Assembly: GCA_947044365.1 (NCBI GenBank)
Contig: OX345652.1
Coordinates: 4,215,874 to 4,279,873 of the forward strand
Length of the DNA: 64,000 nt
Direction of reading: 5' to 3'
Source: Petrosia ficiformis
Taxonomy: Eukaryota; Porifera; Demospongiae; Haplosclerida; Petrosiidae
The position numbers and the translations under genes are program-made. Positions 16,401 to 27,800 of the stretch are shown one piece after another. Position 1 is the first letter of the stretch, and each line of letters begins with the position of its first letter. The notes under the pieces were generated by a model. The model was not told the DNA's origin. It worked only from the letters and a program-made list of their open reading frames with translations, and searched no databases.

Positions 16401-19400
16401 TTTTGAGCTGCACTGGATTATTGTCATATCTGCTTCAATATTTGTCAAGTAATAATTATTACCAGCTATTTTCTCTCAACTATGAATTTTTAATTCTCAC
16501 TTTTATTTAGTGGTGATGGTAGTCTTACTGCTATTGATTTACGTCAGCACAAACTGGATCAAAGGTCAGACCCTTCCGAAAGTGAGCTGCTTTGTCTTGC
16601 TATAGTGAAGGTGAGAAGGGTATTCAGGTGTGGGGGTCAAAGGTCAGATTCATAGGGTCACCTTAAAGAGAAAGTCTTGGTACCTACCATCTTATTACTT
16701 CCATGGCAAATGAACATAGCATGTTCAATGTATATAACTGAAACTGAGCTCATTAGAAATGCATGAAATGTTGCTATGGAAACGAACAGATAAAGCTTCT
16801 TTTTGGTGTAAATAGTACGTTTACTCAAGTAAACTGATATTCTAATAACTGCTCTGTCTAGCTGAAGCTTCCAGAAGATCCTGGGTTCAAATCCCAGATT
16901 TTATTGGAGACATCTGTCTCTCTCTTTAGTTCTAAAAGCTTCCCTGTTTTGTTTGCTAATTGAGTTTTAGTTTTCAGCTGTTATGTAAATTTTTATCTCT
17001 TTCAGGGAGGAAAAAGAGTTGTATGTGGAGATGGAGAAGGAGTTCTGGGTGTGTTTGCATGGGGTCTTTGGGGTGATGTTATTGATAGGTGAGACACTAT
17101 AGGGGGTTCTGGCGGCGTTTGCATGGGGTCTTTGGGGTGACATTATTGTTGTTTTGCTATTTTCTTGAATAACCATAGCAACGATGTTCAGCACATAATG
17201 CACTTAGAGTTCAGGTTGACCAACTCATGCATGGCTATCAGATTGGACATCTGCCTTTAATCAGTGATGTCAGAAGTTGTTAGAGTCGAATGTGTTTTTG
17301 GTGATCAACGATCCTTAATTTTGATTTCATCTGCAAACATTTTATTGCATTTGTTTCTAAATTAGGATGTTAACATCACATTTCATAAAATTGTGTTGCA
17401 ATGGCAATGAGAATCCATAAACCTTGTACTACAGGCAGACATTGTTTGAGATCTCCACACATGACAATGCAGAAATGAGACAGACAAGAAAGGAATGGTA
17501 GAAAGAGAAATGGATCAGTCTCTCCCAAAATACGAAATAGAATAAACTAAACACAATATGATGCTCTTAGTTTCATTCTATTTCGTATTTGTCACTCGTC
17601 CTTCCATTGATCCAATTGACCAGTTGACCACTTGACCACTTTCTGTCTCAACAATCAGTTATCCAGTGAACAAATATATGGTGTATTGTCACTCGTCCTT
17701 CCATTGATCCAGTTGACCACTTTCTGTCTCAGTGATTAGTCCAGTAACACTTCTTTGTTGTATCGATTGGTTCAAGTTTACCATTAACCATTAGTCCACT
17801 CAACCTGAGCTAAAGTTTGTGTGCATGTTAAATGGAAAGAATTTGTAAAAGCTCTCCATGATGACGTATTGTCTGGATGTTTGTATGTACAGTGTATTTG
17901 GAATTTTAGATTATTTCATTCTTTACTTGTAGGTATCCAATTAATGCCCGTTCCAATTCTGTGGATGCTATTATACAAATAAGCGATAGTGTTGTGTGTA
18001 CTGGAGGAATGGATGGATATTTAAGGTATAATAGTTACCATATTGTTGTATTTATAAATGTGTGACCATGTGTGATCACTGAGCAGTACTTTTGTGTATA
18101 CTAAGGTATATGTTACCATACATGAACATGTTCTATCTACATGTACACATGTATATGATATATAAATGAGTGATCACTGAGCAGTAAATGTGTGTGTACC
18201 ACAGTAACAAGAATAATATTAACAAAATGAAATGAAAGAGGATGTAGAGATATCAAAACCTAAAAGCACAGGAACAAAATAGGGATGGTACCTTATAGCA
18301 ATAGCAAAAATTGAACACCAATCATTCATTTCCCCAAAAAATATGGCATTGGGATATTGAACTCCCTCCCTACCTCCCTCCAATGGGGTATTGGACTCCA
18401 TCCTTCCCTTCCTCCAATGGGGTATTGAACTTCCTCCCTACCTACCTTCCTCCAATGGGGTATTGAACTCCCTCCCTACCTCCCTACTCCCTCCAATGGG
18501 GTATTGGACTCCCTCCCTACCTACCTACCTCCCTCCCTCCAATGGGGTATAACTCCCTCCCTACCTACCTCCCTCCAATGGGGTATTGGACTCCCTCTTT
18601 CCCTCAAATGGGGTATTAAACTCCCTCCCTACCTCCCTCCAATGGGGTATTGGACTCACTCCCTCCCTCCAATGGGATATTGGACTCCCTCCCTCCCTCC
18701 AATGGAGTATTGGACTCGCTCCCTCAAAAGCAGTATTGAACTCCCTCCCTACCTCCCTTTAATGGGGTATTGGACTCCCTACCTCCCTCCAATGGGGTAT
18801 TGAACTCCCTCCCTTCTTCCCTCTCTCCAATGGGGTATTGGACTCCCTCCTACCTCCCTCCAATGGGGGTATTGAATTCCCTCCCTACTCCCTCCCTCTC
18901 TCCAATGGGGTATTGGACTCCCTCCTACCTCCCTCCAATGGGGTATTGAACTCCCTCCATCCTATTGTAACAATTTTGCAATTATCAATTGTGTATCAAT
19001 TGTGATATGAATATATAATCGCTAAACTCAATATCAATTGTTGTTCTCAGGGCTTGGGACTATAATAAATCTGACCCCTTGCATTTAATTTTCACCACTA
19101 ACTCAATTTTGATCCTCCAAATTAGGGTTATCAGATGACCTGACCCCTTGTGTTTAATTTTCACCACTAACTCAATTTCGATCCTCCAAATTAGGGTTAT
19201 CAGGTGACCTGACCCCTTGTGTTTGATTTTAATTACTGACTCTATTTCTCTCGTTATGTTCTCAGGGCTATACAAATTTTACCAAACAAAGCTATAGGAA
19301 CAGTGGGTTTCCATTCAGAAGATTACTCAGTGGATGGATTGTGCCTTACTCACGAAGGACAATATTTGTTAAGCAGTTCATATGATTCTGTTAAATTTTG

Positions 19401-19563
19401 GTCCACTGATGAAATACCTACTGTGTGGATTAAAGATGAAGTTGAACACGAGACAAAAGAAAGAAAGAGGGGACGAAAACGAAAAAAGGGAAAACGACGA
19501 AAGGAATTGTCACAAACTAAAAAACATAAAACATGTGATAGCAACTTCTTTGCTGATTTGTAA
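8687..19563 (+). CDS. WDR55: WDR55-like WD40-repeat nucleolar protein
   Basis: Nine exons: 8687-8850, 11085-11182, 12536-12623, 14942-15014, 15445-15545, 16511-16610, 17006-17088, 17933-18025 and 19266-19563. All phases agree, giving 365 residues (human WDR55 is 383). Alignable blocks include TNLLACGTVQGDVKIF, CRSVRFSKSGK, TTGDENGCVKVWDTR, CTSGDGSLTAIDLR, GGKRVVCGDGEGVLGVF, SDSVVCTGGMDGYLRAIQ and GKQ-type blade ends, matching the human order. The C-terminus is a lysine/arginine-rich tail (RKRGRKRKKGKRRKE region) ending in SNFFADL, as in WDR55, where it ends near DDFFAGL. WDR55 forms a seven-bladed propeller and is needed for ribosomal RNA processing. The start at 8687 is the first ATG after an in-frame stop (8624); ATGs at 8702 and 8717 are alternatives. 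Introns are unusually full of mobile elements. Confidence 0.93.
8881..9177. mobile_element. hAT-like MITE with 8-base target duplication
   Basis: Terminal inverted repeats are TAGGGCTGGGA and TCCCAGCCCTA. The flanks are identical 8-mers TTATATAC (8873-8880 and 9178-9185), the target duplication length of hAT transposons. The interior is AT-rich with ATCGATTA motifs and no coding capacity. It lies in WDR55 intron 1. Confidence 0.85.
9288..9629. mobile_element. Family I short inverted-repeat element, copy 1
   Basis: Ends are TACCCTGCGCAATA and TACTGCACAGGGTA, inverted. The interior shares TAAACTG.TAATAAGAAAAT and ACTGTGAACTGCATTAG with the copy at 22096-22423. An AACTGACTGACTGAC run lies near the right end. 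Confidence 0.75.
9636..9965. repeat. 27-base minisatellite in WDR55 intron 1
   Basis: About 12 units built on CACATGATTAAAACAATAAA plus ACACAGT, with two alternating variants (AAAACAATAAAA or AAACGGTAAAA). Confidence 0.95.
10036..10289 (+). mobile_element. Family A MITE, copy 1
   Basis: A family of about 245 bases. One end resembles TAAAGTCTGTTCACATTCAT; the other, read inward from the opposite strand, resembles TAAAGGTCATTCACATTCAC, so the ends are imperfect inverted repeats. Common blocks include GTATAGTTTAATGTCATAAG and GGGAAGGATAATTATATGAA. No protein-coding capacity. Confidence 0.8.
10468..10851 (-). mobile_element. Family A MITE, copy 2, with internal 74-base tandem repeat
   Basis: Reverse orientation relative to copy 1. 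The internal segment starting TTGAGTTACAGTATAATC is repeated at 10602, 10676 and 10750, exactly 74 bases apart, joined through the sequence TACATGTATAAGGTA. The ends match the other family A copies. Confidence 0.85.
11587..11899. mobile_element. hAT-like MITE, TAGGGCTGCC ends
   Basis: Inverted ends are TAGGGCTGCCGCGATATA and TATCGTGGCAGCCCTA. Identical flanking 8-mers GTAAATAG at 11579-11586 and 11900-11907 are consistent with hAT target duplication, although the surrounding DNA is itself rich in similar AGTAATAGTA words. The interior is full of ATCGATA/TATCGTGATAT. Confidence 0.8.
13373..13414. repeat. (CT)n microsatellite
   Basis: Pure CT run in WDR55 intron 3. The surrounding 12,980-13,560 is less AT-rich than the neighbourhood but no gene was recognised in it. 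Confidence 0.95.
13877..14222 (-). mobile_element. Family A MITE, copy 3, truncated, with four 74-base units
   Basis: The TTGAGTTACAGTATAATC unit starts at 13887, 13961, 14035 and 14109 (74-base spacing), with the same join TACATGTATAAGGTA as copy 2. The right end GAACAGACTTTAA is present; the left part of the family is missing. Confidence 0.85.
14262..14793. mobile_element. Family C element, copy 3, interrupted by a nested element
   Basis: The left part (14262-14353) and right part (14700-14793) match family C and end in TCTGCCCACACTGGTCAGG and CCTGGGCAGAACACTGC. The two halves are separated by the hAT-like insertion at 14354-14699. Confidence 0.8.
14354..14699. mobile_element. Nested hAT-like MITE with 8-base target duplication
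   Basis: Inverted ends are TAGTGACGTGCAATAC and GTATTGTACATCCCTA. Both sides carry CTACTGAG (14346-14353 and 14700-14707). The uninterrupted sequence at the same site is present once in the family C copy at 1756-1987 (reverse strand GGCTACTGAGACAG), proving that CTACTGAG was duplicated on insertion. Confidence 0.9.
15020..15385. repeat. (ATAC)n/(ATGC)n tetranucleotide array in WDR55 intron 4
   Basis: Almost pure ATAC with scattered ATGC units, one CCCCCGG interruption near 15195. The array begins within the first dozen bases after the exon 4 splice donor (GTACATACATAG at 15015). Confidence 0.97.
15855..15906 (+). promoter_or_regulatory. Promoter-like motif cluster inside WDR55 intron 5
   Basis: It contains ACGCATGCTCAG (NRF1-like, 15855-15866), CACGTG (E-box, about 15885) and AAAATGGCGG (YY1-like, 15897-15906). 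The ATG in the last motif opens a 25-codon frame. This could be an internal promoter or a retained promoter fragment; no transcript evidence. Confidence 0.25.
16104..16390. mobile_element. Family H element, copy 1
   Basis: It shares GTGCTTGAAATA, GTCCAGCA, and the reverse complement of the GAGCAGTCATGGCCT block with the copy at 52137-52451. Borders are fuzzy. It lies in WDR55 intron 5, just before exon 6. Confidence 0.55.
16845..16930 (+). mobile_element. tRNA-derived SINE-like fragment
   Basis: Contains GATCCTGGGTTCAAATCCCA, a tRNA T-arm/box B sequence, followed by a tail GAGACATCTGTCTCTCTCTTT. Similar tails (GGACATGTCTCTCTCTT) follow box B-like sequences at 60,640-60,740. Not a functional tRNA because the rest of the cloverleaf is not present. 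Confidence 0.5.
18350..18960. repeat. CCTCC-rich minisatellite in WDR55 intron 8
   Basis: Units of roughly 33-40 bases built on CCAATGGGGTATTGGACTCC and CTCCCTACCTCC. About 16 units of unequal length. Confidence 0.95.
19070..19265. repeat. About 69-base tandem repeat ending at WDR55 exon 9
   Basis: TCTGACCCCTTG...AATTTTCACCACTAACTCAATTT...CCTCCAAATTAGGG is repeated two to three times, the last copy running up to the TTCTCAG acceptor of exon 9. A second TTCTCAGGGCT lies at 19045, a decoy acceptor produced by the repetition. Confidence 0.8.
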
Positions 19564-20175
19564 CAAATTCGTATCAAATTTGATTATTAACTGTTTTTTT
19601 TTACTACAAAGTAATTGAATCATTATTATTTTATTAACAGCTTTTTATAATAACGTACAAGTAGAATCACTGGGAGGGATAAGGACAAAAGACAAAAAGG
19701 TTGCTATGGTTACTACCAACATTTGGTATACTTGACAGATTTTCTATGATTGTCTAACAAACGTTTGTCTTTGAAATATGATCATTAATTTTGATTGTTA
19801 TGAAAACAGTATACCTTACTAGGACCAGAAATGTATGTTGTACCATACATGTTTGGTTGCTATGGTTACTCACTGAGCTGATGGTATACTTGACACATTT
19901 TCGATGATATTGTCAAAATGTTTGTCTTTGAAATATGATCATTACTTTTGACTGTTATGAAAACAGTATACCTTACTAGGACCAGAAATGTATGTTGTAC
20001 CATACACGTTTGGTTGCTACGGTTACTCATTGAGGCTGGAAGTGGTCCCTACCACATTAGGGTATACTTGACACATTTCTGATATTGTTGATATAATCAT
20101 ATCTAATATTATCGATATGTACTACTCATCGATGTCATGAAAACAGTATACCTTACTAAGAAAATAAATGTATGT

Positions 20176-20850
20176 ATGTATACCATACCATATACCATAC
20201 CATATACCATACCATATACCATACCATACCAAATACCATACCATATACCATACCATATACTATACCATATACCATACCATACACCATATACCATACCATA
20301 TACCATACCATATACCATACCATATACCATACCATATACCATACCATATACCATACCATATACCATACCATGTACCATACCATACCAAATACCATACCAT
20401 ATACCATACCATATACTATACCATATACCATACCATACACCATATACCATACCATATACCATACCATATACCATACCATACACCATATACCATACCATAA
20501 TCATACTATACCATATACCATACCATACACCATATACCATACCATAATCATACTATACCATACTATACCATATACCATACCATACCATACACCATATATC
20601 ATACCATACCATATACCATACCATAATCATACTATACCATATACCATACCATACCATATACCATACCATATACCATACCATACCATATACCATACCATAT
20701 ACACCATACTATGTACCATACCATACCTTATACTATACCATATACCATACCATACACCATACCATACCATATACCATATACCATATACCATACCATACAC
20801 CATACCATACCATATACCATATACCATACCATACACCATACCAAGTTTAC
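20176..20850. repeat. (ACCATATACCAT)n array
   Basis: Mixed 5-, 6- and 11-base words CCATA, CCATAC, CATATACCATA over about 670 bases, with some higher-order copies (a block around 20,220-20,290 recurs at 20,380-20,445). Frames through it encode only low-complexity peptides. Confidence 0.97.
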
Positions 20851-21790
20851 AAATGACCACTTCAATTGATGGGTTGAACACAGAGTACTACAGACTCAAG
20901 CTACCATATTAGGAAGTTTGTGTGGGCATGTATATAATCTTTTATATAGCAAAACAATTAGTAACTCCAAAGTATCACTCCATCATAGCTCATAGTTTCA
21001 ACTAATTAGTAATATACCCAGGTCAACACGAAACCACTCTCAAAATGTGTTTCAGGTATATACATAATGGAATCTCATATTTGTAGTGGGAATCTCATAC
21101 TGGTAGTGGTGTATACCGTGCCAACCTTTAATGCATCTTTATACACTATGGGACAATTTGCAGCTGTTGATTTTGGGTTAGTAAACTATGGTGCTGGGCA
21201 CTTCAATTAAAAGTGCCCATTATTTGCCAATTTCATCTTTAGTCCAATGTAGTTGATAGTTGATTAGACAAAACAGCTGATAGTAAATTTTAGGTTTCAA
21301 ATTTACATTCGTAGCTATGGTAACAGATTTAGTCTTTAACTTTGGTGTAGGAGCGCTTACCACTACAACTCAAGCACACAAATTATGTCTGTAAATACTG
21401 TGTTTAGTCTTCCAAAGGTAGATAAGGAATTTCTCATGCATATGAGTACATTTTTATGATGTGGGACGGTGAGTGTGAGTAATCTTTAGATAGTTTACCC
21501 ACGACCAGAGCATCCAAGTATAAAATAATAGTTGTAATACTTAGTGTCCAGTTTAATATTATTTGGTTAGGAGGAATAGTAAATAGCTTGTGCACAATCA
21601 TTATATGCAGTAATGTAATTATTACAGGAAGGAAAGGCGTCACTTTGTCAAGTTTAACAATCACTCATAATAATTATTAAGGTTTTGCTGAAATGGTGGC
21701 TTTATATAATTATATAGAACAATTTCAGCACCAACTCCAGGCTTGTTCAGGCTCGCCCCAACTAGTTCGCCTATTTCACCTCCTCAAAAA

Positions 21791-22008
21791 GATGTTCATA
21801 TTTTAGTTTGGAATGACACAATCTTCTTACCTGCATCATTTTCATATAATTATCTTTTTTTTGTGTATGTCACATTTCAATCCATTACTTCATTATTGAG
21901 TTACAGTATAATCATGTATTAACCTTATGACATTAAACTATACACTATATTACATATAAAGTTATCACATCATAATTTTCAGATAATTTTAATGTGAATA
22001 GACTTAAC
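21791..22008 (-). mobile_element. Family A MITE, copy 4
   Basis: It runs from TTCATATTTTAGTTTGGAAT to GTGAATAGACTTAA, with a single copy of the internal TTGAGTTACAGTATAATC segment. The left terminal repeat is degenerate. Confidence 0.75.
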
Positions 22009-22095
22009 ATGTTCTTTTAGGTACTGCCAACTTTTAATTTGTACTCCAAACGACAAATCAGGTAGATCTGCTTGGTCTAATGAGTATATTACACA

Positions 22096-22423
22096 TACCC
22101 CGTGCAATACTGCATAATATTAGCTAAGACATTGACTGAACAGGAGAATATCTTCAGTTTCTTGAATATACTCAAAAATAACAAATAATTACTATGAAGG
22201 GTGTCACTGACCGAAACATGGTCGACTTTTCTAAACTGATAATAAGAAAATTCAGGAATTGTGGATACTGTGAACTGCATTAGCTTCTGCATACGTTATT
22301 ATATGACTAGCTGACTGATGTGTTTAGAAGATGTTTAAAGTATGCTAACGTATCGATTATTTTGTAGAACAACTGACTGACAGACAGACACAACCAGTCT
22401 CTTGCATGGCATACTAGCGGGTA
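22096..22423. mobile_element. Family I short inverted-repeat element, copy 2
   Basis: Matches 9288-9629 over CTGAT(A/G)ATAAGAAAAT, ACTGTGAACTGCATTAG, CTAGCTGACTGATGTGTTTA and the ACTGACTGACAGACAGAC run. Ends are TACCCCGTGCAATAC and GGCATACTAGCGGGTA. Confidence 0.75.
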
Positions 22424-22847
22424 AATTATACTTAACAAACTGGCAATATAATTATTTGTATTATTTGCTGTGGTCACATTATTGTTGCTTCCTACACAAG
22501 ATATACATGAGACATGTAAATTCATTACCATAGCAACCATAGAAACCATAGAAACCATAGCGACCAGTATTATAAAATACTAGACTTACAACAAAATCTG
22601 AGATCATTATGAAAATTACTTTATCTGCATGGAAACCATGCAGATAAAACTTCTTGTGCACACATTTACAGCCATGTATACAGCTGTATATACTGTGTGA
22701 TGACCATAGTGATTGAACACATACTGTCTGGTTACCATAGTGATTGAACACATACTGTCACACAAATGTCCATTTAAAACTATGAATTTCAACTCAACTA
22801 TTTTATTCCACACAACATGTAGTTTGTTTTCAGGCAATAATGAAGAG

Positions 22848-23178
22848 TAGTGTTGTTTAGTTAACTAAAACTATAACTAAAACCTCTTTTAGTAAGGTAT
22901 TGTGAGTTAACTATAACTATAACTAAAACCTCTTTTAGTAAGGTATTGTGAGTTAACTATAACTAAAACCCTTTTTAGTAAGGTATTATGACTTTTAGTT
23001 AACTAAACTATAACTAAATAACAAAAAACTAACGAAAATGAAAATAGGCCAATAATGGGCACTTTTAGTTAGTTAACAAAAACTAAAACCCTTTTAGTAA
23101 CTAAAATAATTGTGATAACTAGTCATACTATAACTATAACTAAAAGTAGTCATTATTGTCACACTAAAAATCACTAGT
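22848..23178. mobile_element. Family B MITE, copy 2
   Basis: Starts TAGTGTTGTTTAGTTAAC; three near-identical ACTAAAACCTCTTTTAGTAA units at the left. The right end is degenerate (GTCACACTAAAAATCACTA). The flanks both contain GTTTTCAGGCAATA, about 20 bases repeated on either side. Confidence 0.7.
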
Positions 23179-24225
23179 TTTCAGGCAATACTGGAGAGGT
23201 TAGTCTGTCAATACAATACAATAGTTGGACTATCCCATCATAATAGATTTTGTAAGTAGTAGTATTGTGATTATATTTACAACTATTTACTCTGCTATTT
23301 ACACAAGTTGATGAGTATGGGCTAGTGCAGTTGTGATATACAGCCACAACTCCACTATAGGAGGTCAGGGTGGGAGGCAAAGAAGCTGGGAAAACACTTG
23401 ACCAATTAAATTAGAACACATTCCTTGCATTTCAGGAATGAAATGGGATGGACTGTGAACACAATCAAACCACAATTTTATGAAGTCATATGAATGTTGA
23501 CATTACTCAGCTTAAAAATACTAGTCTCTCTTAACTTTGTTAAGTATTGGCAATGTTTAGATTTGTGTATACATATTATAATTATTATACAAAAAAATTT
23601 GTGGTGTAGTATGTTGAAAAGACAAAACAGATAACATGTGAACAGCAAACACAGTTTTATGACTCTTTAAATGCAGACAGTCCGTCCATGCTTGCATCAA
23701 TCTACTCACAATAAAAAGTGCAAAATCAGTCATTTGGAGATAATAAGTTTATCAAACACTTAACATTCATTTATTTTGTACAGTAGCTAATGAAATACGG
23801 TATCAACTATTGCTCTACCTAAATTTTGCAAAATGGCTGAGTAACCAGCATTTAAATAGCATTTGACAAAATTCTTATTTGACAAACGACTGATTTTCGC
23901 ATCCAGTCACAAATAATTAATATTAATAGGTTAATACACTATGATTCTGAGTCAAACCTTTCCATGTTTATACTATGTTACCATGGTAACTGTTTGATGT
24001 TCAGAGGTTCAGAGGGTTATGTGGACCTCAGCTTATATACTTCTGCTGAACACCAGCAGGTGGTATATCTTGCATATACCAACTAAAAGATGATTATATA
24101 ATATTACTATGATTTAACAATTGAATTGTTTGAGGAATAAATATACACCTAGCCACATCAAACGGTTACCATGGTAGCACAGTTTATAAAATTAATATAA
24201 ATATTGTTATACATCACTTGTAAAA

Positions 24226-24437
24226 AGAATATAGTATAAAGCTAGTATGGGAATGGGACTAACACACATTGAATTTTGTATTCATATCACAAATAGCATG
24301 GGAACAGAACTAACACACAATTGTTTTACATCACATGGGCATATAGTATGGGAATGAGACTAACACACACTAAATTATTATAGTACAGAATTGTATATCA
24401 GTTAGTCCCATTCTCATACTAGCTTTATACTATATTC
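24226..24437. repeat. Long inverted repeat (hairpin-forming)
   Basis: The left arm ATAGTATAAAGCTAGTATGG continues GAATGGGACTAAC; the right arm GTTAGTCCCATTCTCATACT continues AGCTTTATACTATATTC. Arms of about 35 bases are nearly perfect. The spacer holds two more direct copies of ATAGTATGGGAATGAGACTA-like sequence. Confidence 0.8.
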
Positions 24438-24850
24438 CTACAGTACTTATTCTAATAACAAGATTCCACAATAGAGTGATATTGTATTATGCATACCAAA
24501 TCCACTCCACCTTGTCAAAGCTTACACATACTTACATACACATATAGTTATGGACTGTCATGCTTGATAGACTCTTTAAATTACTAGTAACAACCACACA
24601 CATGCATACTTCATAAAGATACTTCATAAATATACACGTGAGTCTGGGTGTGTGATCTCCTGCGTCATTCAAACATGGCCTCAAGCAACTATAAAGTCTG
24701 TAAACAAGATTCATCTCGCTACAGGACCCCCTGCATGCAGAACGAGCCCCGCCTCCATTATTCATTGCATGCGCAAGTTATTCATGCAAGTGTTACTCGT
24801 AGCGCAGTTACTACTATTTCTCTGCTTGGTTCATCAGCTAATACAACGAT

Positions 24851-27800
24851 ATGAGCTCTGTAGAAGATCGCTGTAGATTGATGCCGGCACTCCAAACGTC
24901 CGTCATTCCGGTCATAAAGCAAGGACTCCCTATTGAGGTCAGCAACAATATTTTAACACTTTTTATATTACAAACGCTGTGATTGTACAAGAACAGTTCG
25001 TACAAGGACTGCAACTTGTTGTATATATATAATTATAATACGTGCATAAGTTCAATTTTGCATGCAGTAAATCAAACTTTTTTTCATGAAGAACTGCAAT
25101 ATCAATGACAACTCGCAATTTCTTTATCACACACCTTTATTAGACAAAGTCATGGATTTCAAATCATTTAGTTTTACTACTTAATTTGGAATTTAACTTA
25201 CCAGAAACTTCTCCCTTCTGTAGCACTCTGAAAATATAAAAGAAGTCAATATCTCCATACTACCTTCTGCAATGCATGGACCCATTTTAAGACAAAGTGG
25301 AAAAAAAAGTCCTCCATCTTCACCAAGTACTATATCTTGCTCTTCTTCTCCACTCCAATCTCCATGTCCCATTTCAGGCGACCTTCCCTCAAGCATAGTA
25401 ACAACGACTAAATCTCCTTCATTAGGATTTGAATTATCATCAAATGAGGTGAGCTTTATGTTGTGTGCATGTGTGTGAGTATATCGTGTACACACACAGC
25501 TGCAGTACGAGAAACATGCCTGGACCTTTTTAAATACCTTTACACCCAAATGTATTTGCTTAACGATTATTAATAATTATATAATTAATTACATATTCAT
25601 TGTGTTTATATAGTTGTGTTATATCAAGTCATTCCATTTTTCTCATTTCTGCTCTCATGATAAACACATAATGTTGTGTGCAACTGCATTGCGACTTTTA
25701 GTTATATAACTAAATTACAGGTCTACTGCTATAACCAACTAAAATAAAACTTAGCCGATAATCAGTTAGTTGACTAAAACTAAAACCCTTTTAGTAAGCC
25801 TAAAAGTTAATTAAACTATAACTAAACTAAAAGTTTGAGAAACCAGGCATATTATAACTATTAACTATAAATAGTCACTTTCTAAAACAACACTAATAAA
25901 CAGATATTATTGCATAATATAATTTTTCCAGTCAAAATATATAAAATTCCGTGTCTTTACTATTACTTTTTACAAAAAAAAACTATATTAATTAATATTA
26001 TCCTTAATTCTTTTACCAAAAACCATAAAAACAGGTGCTCTCACTAACGGTCGCCCAGCATTAACAGGTGGTCCCTTTAACACTAATGAAACTGTTAAGT
26101 TATTATAGATATACACCATGCTTAGAAATTAGTCTAGACACATGTAGTATAATTAAGTAAATAAAGTATAACATCAAGTTGTCAAACACATGCTTTATAT
26201 AAGCTGTATAGTGACAACTGAAGTACTTGTAGGTTTTCATATTGAGATGTGTGTTAATTTATTAATTCAAATTAAGATAGAATCCTACCTGGAAGGAGGA
26301 GCTGTTATGTCTGGGAATTTATAATGTCATCAATGACATCATGTTTTCTTGTCCAGGATTTAGTAATAGGAGATACACAATATGAAAACTAATAGTGGAC
26401 TTATCCAAAATCAATAAATAGCAATATTGCATAAAAATACATTACTAATTGGGAATACCCCGCCCACATCCAAATGTGAAATATTCTGATTAATGTAATA
26501 TTGTATTTATCTACTCCTAAAACACATTTTGAGGGTGTTTTCATGTTAACCTGTTATGTGGGTAAGACCAATAGCGTTCTCAAGCCCTTCAACTTAATAC
26601 TTCAAACTAAAGTTTTAAGAGAATGTAAAAACAAAAAATACCGTGGGTACTGTACCCCTCTAAAAGAGCATAAAGACAGCGATCGTTTCATCTTGATTAA
26701 GGTTGTGCCCATAACCTATATTTCATAATCCAAATTGGCTGTACCCGATGTCCTGATCTAATATCATCATGTGTGTGAAATACATAGTTTACAATCATTA
26801 ACACACACATGTGCTAATTATTCTGTAGTTTCTGTTTTTTTACAACTTGATATATTCAGCCTAATATTGTTATGGCACATGTAGCCTTACCTCATCATCA
26901 GTTGCACATCTCTTAAAGAGTATCCTGACTGTACTTGTGTAGTTAAACAATAGCAATATTGTGTATACTGTGTATAAGGATGTAAGCAATATAGTTTTCT
27001 ATACCGACACTCTGCTTATATCTTAAATACAGACACCTACATGTATTCAGATGCCTACATCCTAATCTGGATATATTTTGTGTTATTAACAACATCAGTT
27101 TGATCAATGAATGCCAAGGGAGTCTACTCTAACATGTCATTAAAATAGTTAAACACTTTAGCTGTTGTTTACAAATAAATAGCGCTATCAACTTAGTCTA
27201 ATCCGCCAGCTGAAAATGTGTATATACAGTCCGTGAATATAGTTATGAGAAAGTACTCAATATGTCAACACAACATCAGCAAGTGTACCACGTGAAAATT
27301 AATTACAGAATGGTACCTGGCTTGAGATAACTTAATAAAGCAAACCGCTCCAGACTGTATAGTACATGTAAGCACATATCATGAGGAGTGTCTCAAGTAA
27401 TTAAAATGCCTTATTAAGACCTGCTTTGTGCTCTTGGGACCATCAAGTTTAGATTTTCGAGACATATAATTTAATTGTGGAATAATGGGAGTGATCGTTG
27501 TATTAAACCAACAATTGTTACAAGGATTCATAGAGAACATCATTGAATCGTAATACCACATATCCCACACATAATAAATATAATATTTACAGTATAACTT
27601 TTAAAAATCCCCCCTGTGTGTGAAATATAATAGGAGATGAAAGGCAACTGTCACCTTTAACAGAGCCCTCCCTGTGACAATGAATAAACCTATGTTTATA
27701 CACAGTTGAAATACAATTGACTAAATGTGATAGATGAAGGTGGTACATAGACAGATAAATATGAATATGTTTTCTTTGTTCCTCCCAGTTGGGGTAGATA

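Larger units (their letters stand above)
19564..24850. other. Repeat-rich gap between WDR55 and the GLIS-like gene
   Basis: No gene recognised. Contents: a duplicated GTTTGGTTGCTA...GAAAACAGTATACCTTACTA segment (about 19,700-20,160), the CCATA array, family A, I and B elements, and a long inverted repeat at 24,226-24,437. Short open frames inside the arrays are not genes. Confidence 0.7.

Noticed and set aside
20109..20912. Open frames up to 246 codons in the CCATA array
   Set aside because: Low-complexity repeat translation (YTIP or MVYG type); no flanking exon structure.
25193..25549. Minus-strand 118-codon frame as a separate gene
   Set aside because: The plus-strand exon fits the phases of the GLIS-like gene on both sides and has the better acceptor; no family recognised for the minus-strand peptide.
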